Under the pieces are notes generated by a model. The model worked only from the letters and a program-made list of their open reading frames with translations. It was not told where the DNA came from and made no database searches. Source: a virus. Taken from it: 24,358 bases of DNA. The stretch lies in IMG/VR virus record IMGVR_UViG_3300048104_000075, positions 1 through 24,358 of that record. The stretch is one strand, 5' to 3'. Of the stretch, positions 15,001-21,800 are shown piece after piece. Numbering within the stretch: position 1 is the first letter of the stretch; each line of letters starts with the position of its first letter. Both the position numbers and the translations under genes were made by a program.

Positions 15001-15969
15001 CTAGTCGGACCACAAGGTGAGCAGGGTGCCCAAGGTGCGGTTGGATTCCAAGGTGCTCAAGGTCTAGTCGGACCACAAGGTGAACAAGGTGGTCAAGGTC
15101 CCGTAGGCTACCAAGGTGCTCAAGGTCTAGTAGGTAATCAGGGTGAACAAGGTGGTCAGGGAGCAGTTGGTTACCAAGGTGCTCAAGGTCTAGTAGGTAA
15201 TCAGGGTGCTGTAGGTGACCAAGGTGCTCAAGGTGCCGTAGGTAATAAAGGTGCTCAGGGTGCCGTAGGTAATAAAGGTGCTCAGGGTGAAGATGGTCCT
15301 CAAGGTGACCAAGGCCCTCAAGGTGGGGTAGGTAATAAAGGTGCTCAAGGATCTGTAGGTGACCAAGGTGCTCAAGGTGCCGTAGGTAATAAAGGTGCTC
15401 AAGGATCTGTAGGTAATAAAGGTGCCCAAGGTGAGGATGGACCACAAGGTGACCAAGGCCCTCAAGGTGGGGTAGGTAATAAAGGTGCTCAAGGATCTGT
15501 AGGTAATAAAGGTGCCCAAGGTGAAACTGGAGCGCAGGGTGACCAAGGTGCTCAAGGTGCTATTGGAGATCAGGGACCACAGGGAGTTTCTGGTTCAATA
15601 GGTGCACAGGGTCCAGTCGGCGGATTTGGTAATGCAGTATTGTTTGATACCAGCGCAAATCTACCTAGTAACATTAACTCAACTGCATCAGCTATGATTA
15701 GACAGTTCCGTACAGTGAACACTATATATGCTGGGGATGTTTATTGGCATATTGGAACTGGTCGTGTTTACAGGGCAACAGTTGACAGAATAAATACTAC
15801 GACGAATTCCACTTTTACTGAGTTGACAAATAACCAAGGATTTGTGGATATGAGTGGACTACTAAATACAGGGACAGCACCCAATGAACGTATTGAGTTC
15901 ACAAGTAACAGTATTGATATCTTTGACAATAGCAATAATCTAAGAGTCAAGATTGGTAAAATATCGTAA
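12004..15969 (+). CDS. Giant collagen-like tail fibre protein
   Basis: A 1321-residue fibre. Residues 1-37 carry a motif common at the start of phage fibre and baseplate proteins ([20 protein letters not shown] then ANFQELYDL), likely the attachment end. Residues 38-111 are helical and probably trimerise. Residues 112-1205 are a Gly-X-Y collagen domain: 364 triplets with only two one-residue breaks, both GTTP. The last 115 residues (from [16 protein letters not shown]) form a non-repetitive head that may register the trimer or bind a receptor. Gln dominates the Y position, Pro is mostly at X, and all 16 Lys are at Y. If fully folded, the triple helix would be about 310 nm (0.286 nm per residue). 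The next two genes encode an oxygenase and a glycosyltransferase that may modify it. Confidence 0.9.
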   Translation: MTRRILDTGGAANDGKGDTLREASEKINANFQELYDLTTLSGDGDISIGDLSDIVDSSVSKAIGSADLSDAIGNSATVNALGTRVTQNEGLISTLDQQISDINTLIDNTDIGEKGPQGDPGPIGPQGPLGWQGTVGPIGPQGNVGAQGFQGVQGNVGELGPQGEQGAQGEQGVQGNVGELGPQGERGAQGEQGVQGNVGELGAQGERGAQGFQGVQGNVGELGPQGERGAQGEQGVQGNVGPLGAQGIQGSQGEQGVQGNVGELGAQGEQGAQGEQGVQGNVGPLGAQGQQGAQGEQGVQGNVGPLGPQGEAGAQGEQGVQGNVGPLGAQGIQGSQGEQGVQGNVGPLGPQGGQGAIGEQGVQGNVGPLGAQGDRGPQGFQGIQGNVGLLGPQGSPGTVGPQGVQGNVGEIGAQGEAGAQGSTGLQGNVGPLGGQGVQGSQGTVGVQGNVGVRGAQGEDGPQGSTGVQGEVGDKGAQGEAGPQGSAGIQGNVGDKGSQGDKGEQGEQGLQGNVGDKGVQGSQGFQGSVGVQGNVGDKGAQGDTGAQGLVGPQGAVGDTGAQGETGATGEKGATGETGAQGGQGLTGDPGPKGPAGTTPGPVGPQGLPGDAGPQGPAGTTPGPIGPQGATGDAGPQGAEGDTGAQGETGAQGIVGPQGTVGSQGSAGAQGQAGAQGAVGFQGAQGLVGNQGAVGDQGAQGDTGAQGNAGAQGLVGPQGAVGDQGAQGDSGAQGDTGPQGAVGFQGAQGLVGNQGEQGAQGAVGFQGAQGLVGPQGEQGSQGAVGVQGAQGLVGNQGEQGDKGNQGERGAQGLVGPQGEQGGQGAVGFQGAQGLVGPQGEQGSQGEVGFQGAQGLVGNQGEQGGQGPVGFRGAQGLVGPQGEQGSQGEVGFQGAQGLVGPQGEQGAQGAVGFQGAQGLVGNQGEQGEQGPVGFRGAQGLVGPQGEQGGQGEVGYQGAQGLVGPQGEQGAQGAVGFQGAQGLVGPQGEQGGQGAVGYQGAQGLVGPQGEQGAQGAVGFQGAQGLVGPQGEQGGQGPVGYQGAQGLVGNQGEQGGQGAVGYQGAQGLVGNQGAVGDQGAQGAVGNKGAQGAVGNKGAQGEDGPQGDQGPQGGVGNKGAQGSVGDQGAQGAVGNKGAQGSVGNKGAQGEDGPQGDQGPQGGVGNKGAQGSVGNKGAQGETGAQGDQGAQGAIGDQGPQGVSGSIGAQGPVGGFGNAVLFDTSANLPSNINSTASAMIRQFRTVNTIYAGDVYWHIGTGRVYRATVDRINTTTNSTFTELTNNQGFVDMSGLLNTGTAPNERIEFTSNSIDIFDNSNNLRVKIGKIS
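12454..13650 (+). repeat. Collagen repeat block A: 19 tandem 63-bp units
   Basis: Nineteen in-phase units of 21 residues (seven triplets), each starting GVQGNV or a close variant ([18 protein letters not shown]). A typical unit is [20 protein letters not shown] plus Q. Early units have GEL or GPL as third triplet; the last four have GDK, so the block changes from neutral to lysine-bearing along its length. Units differ by many synonymous and some amino-acid changes, showing both duplication and drift. Confidence 0.9.
13777..13908 (+). repeat. Two 66-bp tandem copies carrying the only collagen-triplet breaks
   Basis: Two 22-residue copies read [22 protein letters not shown] and [22 protein letters not shown]. 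Each contains GTTP, one residue too long for the Gly-X-Y frame. They lie between block A and block B near the middle of the fibre, and would give two kinks or flexible points 22 residues apart. Confidence 0.85.
14215..15204 (+). repeat. Collagen repeat block B: 15 full and one partial 63-bp unit
   Basis: Units of 21 residues typified by [20 protein letters not shown] plus Q. Variation is concentrated at the first triplet (GAV/GEV/GPV), the second (GFQ/GYQ/GFR), the fifth (GPQ/GNQ) and the seventh (GAQ/GGQ/GSQ). One unit is replaced by a GDK/GNQ/GER-containing version. The period is the same as in block A although the sequence differs. Confidence 0.9.
15205..15597 (+). repeat. Collagen repeat block C: 27-bp units rich in GNKGAQ
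   Basis: Nine-residue units such as GAVGNKGAQ and GSVGNKGAQ, interspersed with two copies of [20 protein letters not shown] plus Q. Seven of the fibre's 16 collagen-domain lysines are packed here, next to the C-terminal head. The block ends in non-repeated triplets before residue 1206. Confidence 0.85.
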
Positions 15970-15977
15970 TTGAATAC

Positions 15978-15993
15978 ACCCCCGAAAGGGGGT
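15978..15993 (+). other. Perfect GC hairpin with GAAA loop between fibre and oxygenase genes
   Basis: The sequence is ACCCCC-GAAA-GGGGGT, a six-pair stem with a GNRA-type tetraloop, starting nine bases after the fibre stop codon. It is followed by TCC rather than a T run, so it is not a classical intrinsic terminator. It could attenuate transcription, block 3' exonucleases or tune translation of the oxygenase, whose ATG lies 18 bases downstream. Confidence 0.6.
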
Positions 15994-16011
15994 TCCACAT
16001 ACAGGTATATT

Positions 16012-16566
16012 ATGTTTACAGTAATTGATAATTTTTATGCAGATCCCGACTCAGTTCGGGATTATGCTTTAAGTCTAGAATTTAATGTGTCGGGTAACTA
16101 TCCCGGCCTAAGAACATCTCCATGTACCAATGCTGGTGGATATGTTGATTCTATGAAAAACTCTTTAGAGGGGATCATAGGAAAAGCAATAACATACTTT
16201 CCACTAGACAACTATAACACTTCCTTCCAATACACTACCGAAAACTGCAAGACATGGATTCATCACGATAAAATGTCCTATGCGGGAGTCGTGTATCTAA
16301 CGCCTGACGCGCCTCTAGATTCCGGAACTGCAATCTATAAACATAGACAGACTGGAATTATGAAACATGAAGATTCATGTCCAGTAGATTTTAATGAATT
16401 CCAGTTGGTTGAAGGTGACTGGGACATTGTTGCAGAATCTAAAAATATTTACAACCGACTGGTATTATATGATGCGATGTACTATCATCGCAGTGTAGTT
16501 CCCGGCTTTGGTTCAAACCAATACGACGGTAGATTATTTCAGACATTCTTCTTTGAGGCAGAATAA
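16012..16566 (+). CDS. 2-oxoglutarate/Fe(II)-type oxygenase-like protein (DUF6445-like)
   Basis: A 184-residue protein with a double-stranded beta-helix pattern. Candidate iron ligands are H84 and D86 in TWIHHDKMSYAGVVYLTPDA and H159 in AMYYHRS, with R174 in GRLFQTFF as possible 2-oxoglutarate anchor; SGTAIYKH lies between. It resembles the DUF6445 group seen in marine phages. Such enzymes hydroxylate proteins or small molecules using O2 and 2-oxoglutarate. The ATG at 16012 is chosen because AGG lies six bases upstream and an upstream TTG (15970) would place a strong hairpin inside the gene. It directly follows the collagen-like fibre and overlaps the glycosyltransferase by one base, which suggests that the fibre is its substrate; this is inference. 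Free iron-dependent activity on another target is possible. Confidence 0.75.
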   Translation: MFTVIDNFYADPDSVRDYALSLEFNVSGNYPGLRTSPCTNAGGYVDSMKNSLEGIIGKAITYFPLDNYNTSFQYTTENCKTWIHHDKMSYAGVVYLTPDAPLDSGTAIYKHRQTGIMKHEDSCPVDFNEFQLVEGDWDIVAESKNIYNRLVLYDAMYYHRSVVPGFGSNQYDGRLFQTFFFEAE

Positions 16567-17444
16567 TGAAATTGATGACAACGTTGTTGACTTCCAACGA
16601 CATTCCTAAGTTAGCACGATTAGTTAAATCTGCCCAACAAGTCATCAAAATTGAACCAATCGAATGGGAAGTGGTGATCGTTGTAAATAGTATTCATGAA
16701 GGATACTACGAAGATGTATGCGCACTTAATCTACCATTCCGTGTAGTCAATACGGAAAGTAATGGCAAACCCGGCCGCGGTAAGAATGCATGTCTAGATG
16801 TATTTCTAGAAAGTGACTGTGATTTTGTATCTCAGATCGATGGAGATGATTTTTTATATCCGTCGTACTTACAGTCGCTGTGGAATCATTATAAGCATTA
16901 TCCTTGTATTGACGTGTTAGGTGTGGTACCATGTGATTCTATTTGCAGTTGGGAATTGGTTTCGGGACATTACTGGCAAGTTAATGAAACTTACTTTGCA
17001 AGTGTATGGGGAACATCGATGTGCGCTCCTCACGAAAACTTAGGACCACAAGAAAGTCATTTGTTTATTGATGAACGTCCAGTGTCGGTTGACTTCATTA
17101 TGTTGCAGAGTCGTAAGTCTGCACAAATAAAAATGAACGAAGATATTGGTAACGGAGAAGATCACGCATACACCTACAAGTTATTAGCAGAACACCAGAA
17201 GGGAAATCTGTGTTACTTCCTATCAATGTCAAGCGACTTATATTGTATCGATAGGACGACTGAAGGAAGTGCTCAGAAGGTTCATAGTTACGAAGAATAT
17301 CTACAGCCGCTGAAGGACGAAGCACTTAAACATGTCTCCCAGTGGAGAAGTAGTGCATATGAACTTCCGGTAATATACAAAGACTTATTGATGAATCATC
17401 ATCAAAAAGAATCATGGTTAAACAAATTTTTAAATGACTCATAA
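16566..17444 (+). CDS. GT-A fold glycosyltransferase, family 2-like
   Basis: A 292-residue putative glycosyltransferase. The N-terminal half has a Rossmann-like alternation (EWEVVIVVNSIHEGYYED), then ESNGKPGRGKNACLDVFLES and the segment CDFVSQIDGDDFLYPSYL, where D92-G-D94 is the DxD-type metal and nucleotide-sugar site. A later acidic stretch NEDIGNGEDHAYTYKLLAE may hold the catalytic base. No signal peptide or membrane segment is seen, so it acts in the cytoplasm. Its ATG overlaps the oxygenase stop (TAATG), so the pair is made together. Sugar and acceptor are unknown; the neighbouring collagen-like fibre, with Y-position Lys and Thr residues, is the natural candidate. Modifying another virion protein or the host surface cannot be excluded. 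Confidence 0.75.
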   Translation: MKLMTTLLTSNDIPKLARLVKSAQQVIKIEPIEWEVVIVVNSIHEGYYEDVCALNLPFRVVNTESNGKPGRGKNACLDVFLESDCDFVSQIDGDDFLYPSYLQSLWNHYKHYPCIDVLGVVPCDSICSWELVSGHYWQVNETYFASVWGTSMCAPHENLGPQESHLFIDERPVSVDFIMLQSRKSAQIKMNEDIGNGEDHAYTYKLLAEHQKGNLCYFLSMSSDLYCIDRTTEGSAQKVHSYEEYLQPLKDEALKHVSQWRSSAYELPVIYKDLLMNHHQKESWLNKFLNDS

Positions 17445-17450
17445 AAACGT

Positions 17451-17458
17451 TATAAATA
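17451..17458 (+). promoter_or_regulatory. T4-type late promoter for gp8 and the DUF4815-like protein
   Basis: TTATAAATATAAG contains the late core TATAAATA, 37 bases before the gp8 ATG, in a 50-base gap after the glycosyltransferase. A ribosome binding site AGGATAA lies just before the gp8 start. Confidence 0.8.
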
Positions 17459-17494
17459 TAAGAATAATATTTCTAACATGCGTAGGATAAGAAC

Positions 17495-18886
17495 ATGGCA
17501 GCAATTGTAAGACAGACATTAAGTAGGAGCTTAGCGAAGGATCTGCTGATAGATATGCAATCTTCTGACAGCTACTATATTGGTATCGGTAAATCAGACG
17601 AATTTCCAGTTTCAGAGAATTCGGAAACAACTATAGACCCTGTAGACTGTCCACGTGATGAAAGAGAGTTCCGACATAACCTACAATCGATCAAGAAGAT
17701 CGAGGGTTCAACATTCGTTGCCAAGAGAGTAAATTGGTCATCGGGATCGATATACACTGGATGGGATGACGCAACTCCTTCGGATATCGTAGAGCCATGG
17801 ACGCCATTTTACGTATTGAACGATGCTAAAGAAGTATACGTTTGTATTGATTACGGTAAGAATATAGACGGTAGTCCAAAGCAATCTATGGTCGAGCCTA
17901 ATTACGGCTACCATAAAGATCTTCTAGATTCAATAGATCCTACCAACACATGGGACCATACCAAAGTTTTTGAAACTGGAGATGGATATACATGGAAGTT
18001 CTTATATTCCATAACTCCAGAGCGCATCTATCAATTCTTATCATCCAATCACTTTCCGATACAAGAAACGGAACCAGATTACCACGGTGGAGATTCAATC
18101 GAAGATCTACAACGTGATGTTCATCTTGCTGCTGTAGGTGGTCAAGTCACTCGTGCAAAAGTAATCACACAGGGTCTTGGTTACATAACTGAACCTACAG
18201 TCACAGTAGTCGGTGATGGATCAGGCGCAACTGCTACTGCCGTTATTGACGTTGATGGTAAGGTTACTGAAATTAAAATGACTGACTACGGTTCTGGATA
18301 TACTTACGCTTCGCTTACAATAACCGACGGTGATACCGAAAACTGTACAGCAGTACCAGTAGTAACTACCTCAGAAGGTTTGGGTAAGAACCCTATAGAT
18401 GATTTGAAAACAAGTTCTATTCTAGCCGGTATCAAACCAGACGGTAATGTCAACGGAACATTTATCACACAAAATACTTTCCGTGAAATGGGTCTTATCA
18501 AATCACCTTTACTACCAGACGGATCTGCTCCGTTCACCGGAACTTCGGTAAAGGCATTACCTACATTAACATTAGAAGATACCTCACCATTTGTGTCGGG
18601 AAAACTTATAACAGGCGGAACTAGTACCGCCAAGGCATATGTTGATCAGTCCGACGGTAACGTTGTTCATTACCATCAAAATGAATCAACGGGGTTTGTT
18701 GAGTTTGAAGAAAATGAGGCCGTAGTTCAAGAAGGTCAGGTTGCGGGCGTTATCGCAACGGGTGGATTGTCTCCAGTAAATGGTATAGATCGCTTCTCTG
18801 GTGAAGTCCTATATATTGAGACAAGAACAAGAATCAGACGCGACGAAGAACAACAAGAAGATATTAAGATCGTAATAACCGTTTAG
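17495..18886 (+). CDS. 8: Baseplate wedge protein gp8
   Basis: A 463-residue protein of T4 gp8 type (334 residues in T4), a wedge part that dimerises and contacts gp10/gp7. The family pattern is visible in the first 190 residues: RSLAKDLLIDMQSSDSYYIG then IGKSDEFPVSENSE, AKRVNWSSGSIYTGWDD, PFYVLNDAKEVYVCID and TGDGYTWKFLYSITPERIYQ. The extra length is in the second half, including two glycine-rich beta repeats (TQGLGYITEPTVTVVGDGSG and MTDYGSGYTYASLTI), a motif frequent in marine phage structural proteins. The C-terminus EVLYIETRTRIRRDEEQQED is typical for this family. It has its own late promoter and is followed eight bases later by the next gene. Confidence 0.85.
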   Translation: MAAIVRQTLSRSLAKDLLIDMQSSDSYYIGIGKSDEFPVSENSETTIDPVDCPRDEREFRHNLQSIKKIEGSTFVAKRVNWSSGSIYTGWDDATPSDIVEPWTPFYVLNDAKEVYVCIDYGKNIDGSPKQSMVEPNYGYHKDLLDSIDPTNTWDHTKVFETGDGYTWKFLYSITPERIYQFLSSNHFPIQETEPDYHGGDSIEDLQRDVHLAAVGGQVTRAKVITQGLGYITEPTVTVVGDGSGATATAVIDVDGKVTEIKMTDYGSGYTYASLTITDGDTENCTAVPVVTTSEGLGKNPIDDLKTSSILAGIKPDGNVNGTFITQNTFREMGLIKSPLLPDGSAPFTGTSVKALPTLTLEDTSPFVSGKLITGGTSTAKAYVDQSDGNVVHYHQNESTGFVEFEENEAVVQEGQVAGVIATGGLSPVNGIDRFSGEVLYIETRTRIRRDEEQQEDIKIVITV

Positions 18887-18894
18887 GATAAATC

Positions 18895-21800
18895 ATGGCA
18901 GATTTTACAGATAAGACGTTCAGAGAAACTTACCGCGATTTTTACGATCCGAAAGATGGTTATTATCGTGTACTCTATAATTCAGGTAGGGCTCTTCAAG
19001 CACGTGAGTTAAATGAATCACAAACAATAATACACGAAGAGATTGCACGTTTCGGTCGTAACATATTTACAGAAGGTGCACTAGTCAGCCCAGGTGGTTC
19101 GACAGTTGATAATAGGATAGAATATATTCGTCTTGATGCTAATAGTGTTATAGATCCTAGTTTAGTTGGTGAGACTCTAACTAACGGCACTATACAGTTT
19201 ATTGTTCTTGAGGTGTATAGTGCAGTACCAGATCAAGATCCAGCAACTCTTTATGTTAGATATACAGATACTTCAAATGTAACCGACACGGAGAAAGCAC
19301 CTCGTGTTGAATCAGGAGACATTTTAACTCGCCCAGATAATTCTACTCTTACTGTAATCGACGACAGTGAAGATGAAATTCCGGCAGCAGGTCGTGGCAC
19401 TAAAGCGTACTTTGCGCCAGGCGAGTTCTTTGTACAGGGACACTTTGTTTACATGGAAGGTGGAGAATCTTTCCTATCAAAGTATAGCACAGAACCAACG
19501 GCAGATATCGGTTTTGTGATTGAAGAATCAATCGTAGATGAGAGCGAAGATACTAATCTATATGATAACCAAGGCGAAGTTCCAGATATCACTGCGCCAG
19601 GCGCTCATCGATATCAGATCAAACTAACACCTACTACTCGTGATCAAGTAGATATAAGTCAAAACTTTATATTTGTCGCACGTGTTGTTAACGGTGTTAT
19701 CACACGCGAGGTAAGTACATTCGATGCATACAGTCGAGTTAATGATCTGCTTGCACGAAGAACAAAAGAAGAGTCTGGTGACTATGTTGTAGATAAGTTT
19801 ACTGCGATATTCGAACCTCTGGATAACACTAATTTAAATCTAGATGTTTCTGAAGGTATAGCATATGTAGATGGTTATCGATTAGAATTTGGTCAAACGG
19901 ATATTACCGTACCAAAAGCAAGACAAACTCTTCAGACATTTAACGAACCAGTACCAGTTGCATATGGTAACTATGTTTATATCGACCCAACCTCATCTGA
20001 AGGTTTCGGTAGATTAGATGTATTTGGATATTTGGCTATCTACAACGCAGCATCAGGCGGATCTGTAATAGGTTTCTGTAACGTCCGTGGTATACAATCC
20101 GACTCATTTGGTTACCGACTATACATTTTTGACATTCGTATGTCTTCAATACAAGGTGGTACAGGATATCATAGTTTTGCTGATGCAGTATCATTACAGG
20201 ATAATATTCCAGGCGCTGGTAGCCCAAGAATTCAATTAGTAGATAGCACAATACATGAGTCATCTAACAATAGTCTGCTGTTCCCGCTACCTAGAACCAG
20301 TCCAAAAGATGATTCGATTACTGCAAACTATACTGTACAGAGATATACTAGAATACAGTCTGATAGTCAAGGTGTTATTAGTTTGTCTGGCGTTGAAACT
20401 AATCGTTGGATAATCGCAGAGTCCGAAACCTCTATTCTAACTGGTCCAGAATCAGTACCAAGTATGGCGGGTGTATATTCGGGTCTGAGGCCAAACAAAA
20501 ATCATGATATTGCATATTACGTTGAGGTCTCTAACGCAACACCTCGCACAAAAACAATAACGGTTGCAGAAAAAACACAGACTCTTCCATCGATAGACTG
20601 GGAGAAACGTCCTGTATTCACAGATACCGTAGATGGTATCTCTCTTCAATCGGTTTTATTCAGAGATAGTTCTGGTACAGATTGGTCTGCTGCTGAAGAC
20701 ATCACTCACCAGTTTTATCTAGATGGCGGTCAACGTGATAACTTCTATGACGAAGCTGTCGTGTACTTGAAGCCAGGATATCTTTTACCTACAGGTGGCC
20801 AATCTGAGATAAAGGTTACATACACACATTATACACATACTGGACCAAGCGGAAGCACGTTCTTCTCTGCTTCATCTTATGCAGACGATAGTTATGAAAA
20901 TATCCCTAACCATACCAGTGCGACAGGTCAGTCCATCTCTTTAAGAGATGTATTAGACTTCCGACCTTCCCGAACATTTGGTTACACCGGAGAATTCAAC
21001 GTAGTCGCAGAGTTACCTCAGAATGCATCTGCCATCACTATCAATGATATAGAATACTACTTACCTCGTATTGACGTTCTAGTTGCGAACGCAGTAAACA
21101 GCAGCATTGGGTTTGGTGAACTACAGGTTATACAGGGGGTTCCTAGTATAACTCCAAAGGAACCAGAGATTCCAGTAGGTTCACTGTCGCTATATACGTT
21201 TACTTTGAGCCCTTACACATTCAGTGCATCTGACGTTTCGACAGCTTATATTCCAAACAAGCGATATACTATGAAAGATATCGCAAAATTAGAACGACGT
21301 TTGGATGAGTTGTATGAAAGGACTGCATTGAGTTTCTTGGAAACTAATACTCAGTCCCTAGTCATTACTGATAACCAAGGGCAGTCAAGAGTTAAGTCAG
21401 GATTCTTCGCTGATAATTTTAGCACATTCGACTACTCTGACATTAATAACGAGAACTATAGAGCGTCCGTTGATAGAAGTGGATTGTTACAGGCATCTTT
21501 TCGTGAAAATTCAGTACGACTATCATATAGCGCAGATAACGTTGATACCGTAATAAGCAAGAAGGGTGATTTGGTTACCCTACCATATGTTGAAGTCGAA
21601 TTCACCGAACAGGAACTTGCTACTAGTTTTATTAATGTTAATCCTCATACTGTAGTATCGTATATCGGTAATTTAGAATTGTCTCCATCATCGGATGAGT
21701 GGAGAGAATCTAGAGATTTGCCTCCGGTAATACAAAGCATTTATCACACTCAAGAAGATTTGTGGTACGGCGGTAGTTATAATTGGATCGACGGTAGTGT

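Noticed and set aside
12413-15555. Several long antisense and other-frame open frames across the collagen gene
   Set aside because: They are produced by the Gly-X-Y codon periodicity (GGN CAR), have low-complexity Leu/His- or Thr-rich products, no ribosome binding sites and no promoters.
12454-15597. Regular repeats that could suggest a CRISPR array or satellite
   Set aside because: The repeats are fully coding, in frame, and differ mainly at codon third positions; there are no unique spacers.
15978-15993. Hairpin as a rho-independent terminator
   Set aside because: The stem is strong but is followed by TCCACA rather than a T run, and the next genes have no promoter of their own that I can see.
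15970-16011. Upstream TTG start for the oxygenase gene
   Set aside because: It would add a 14-residue Pro/Gly-rich leader encoded by the hairpin; the ATG at 16012 has an AGG at proper distance and begins the conserved part.
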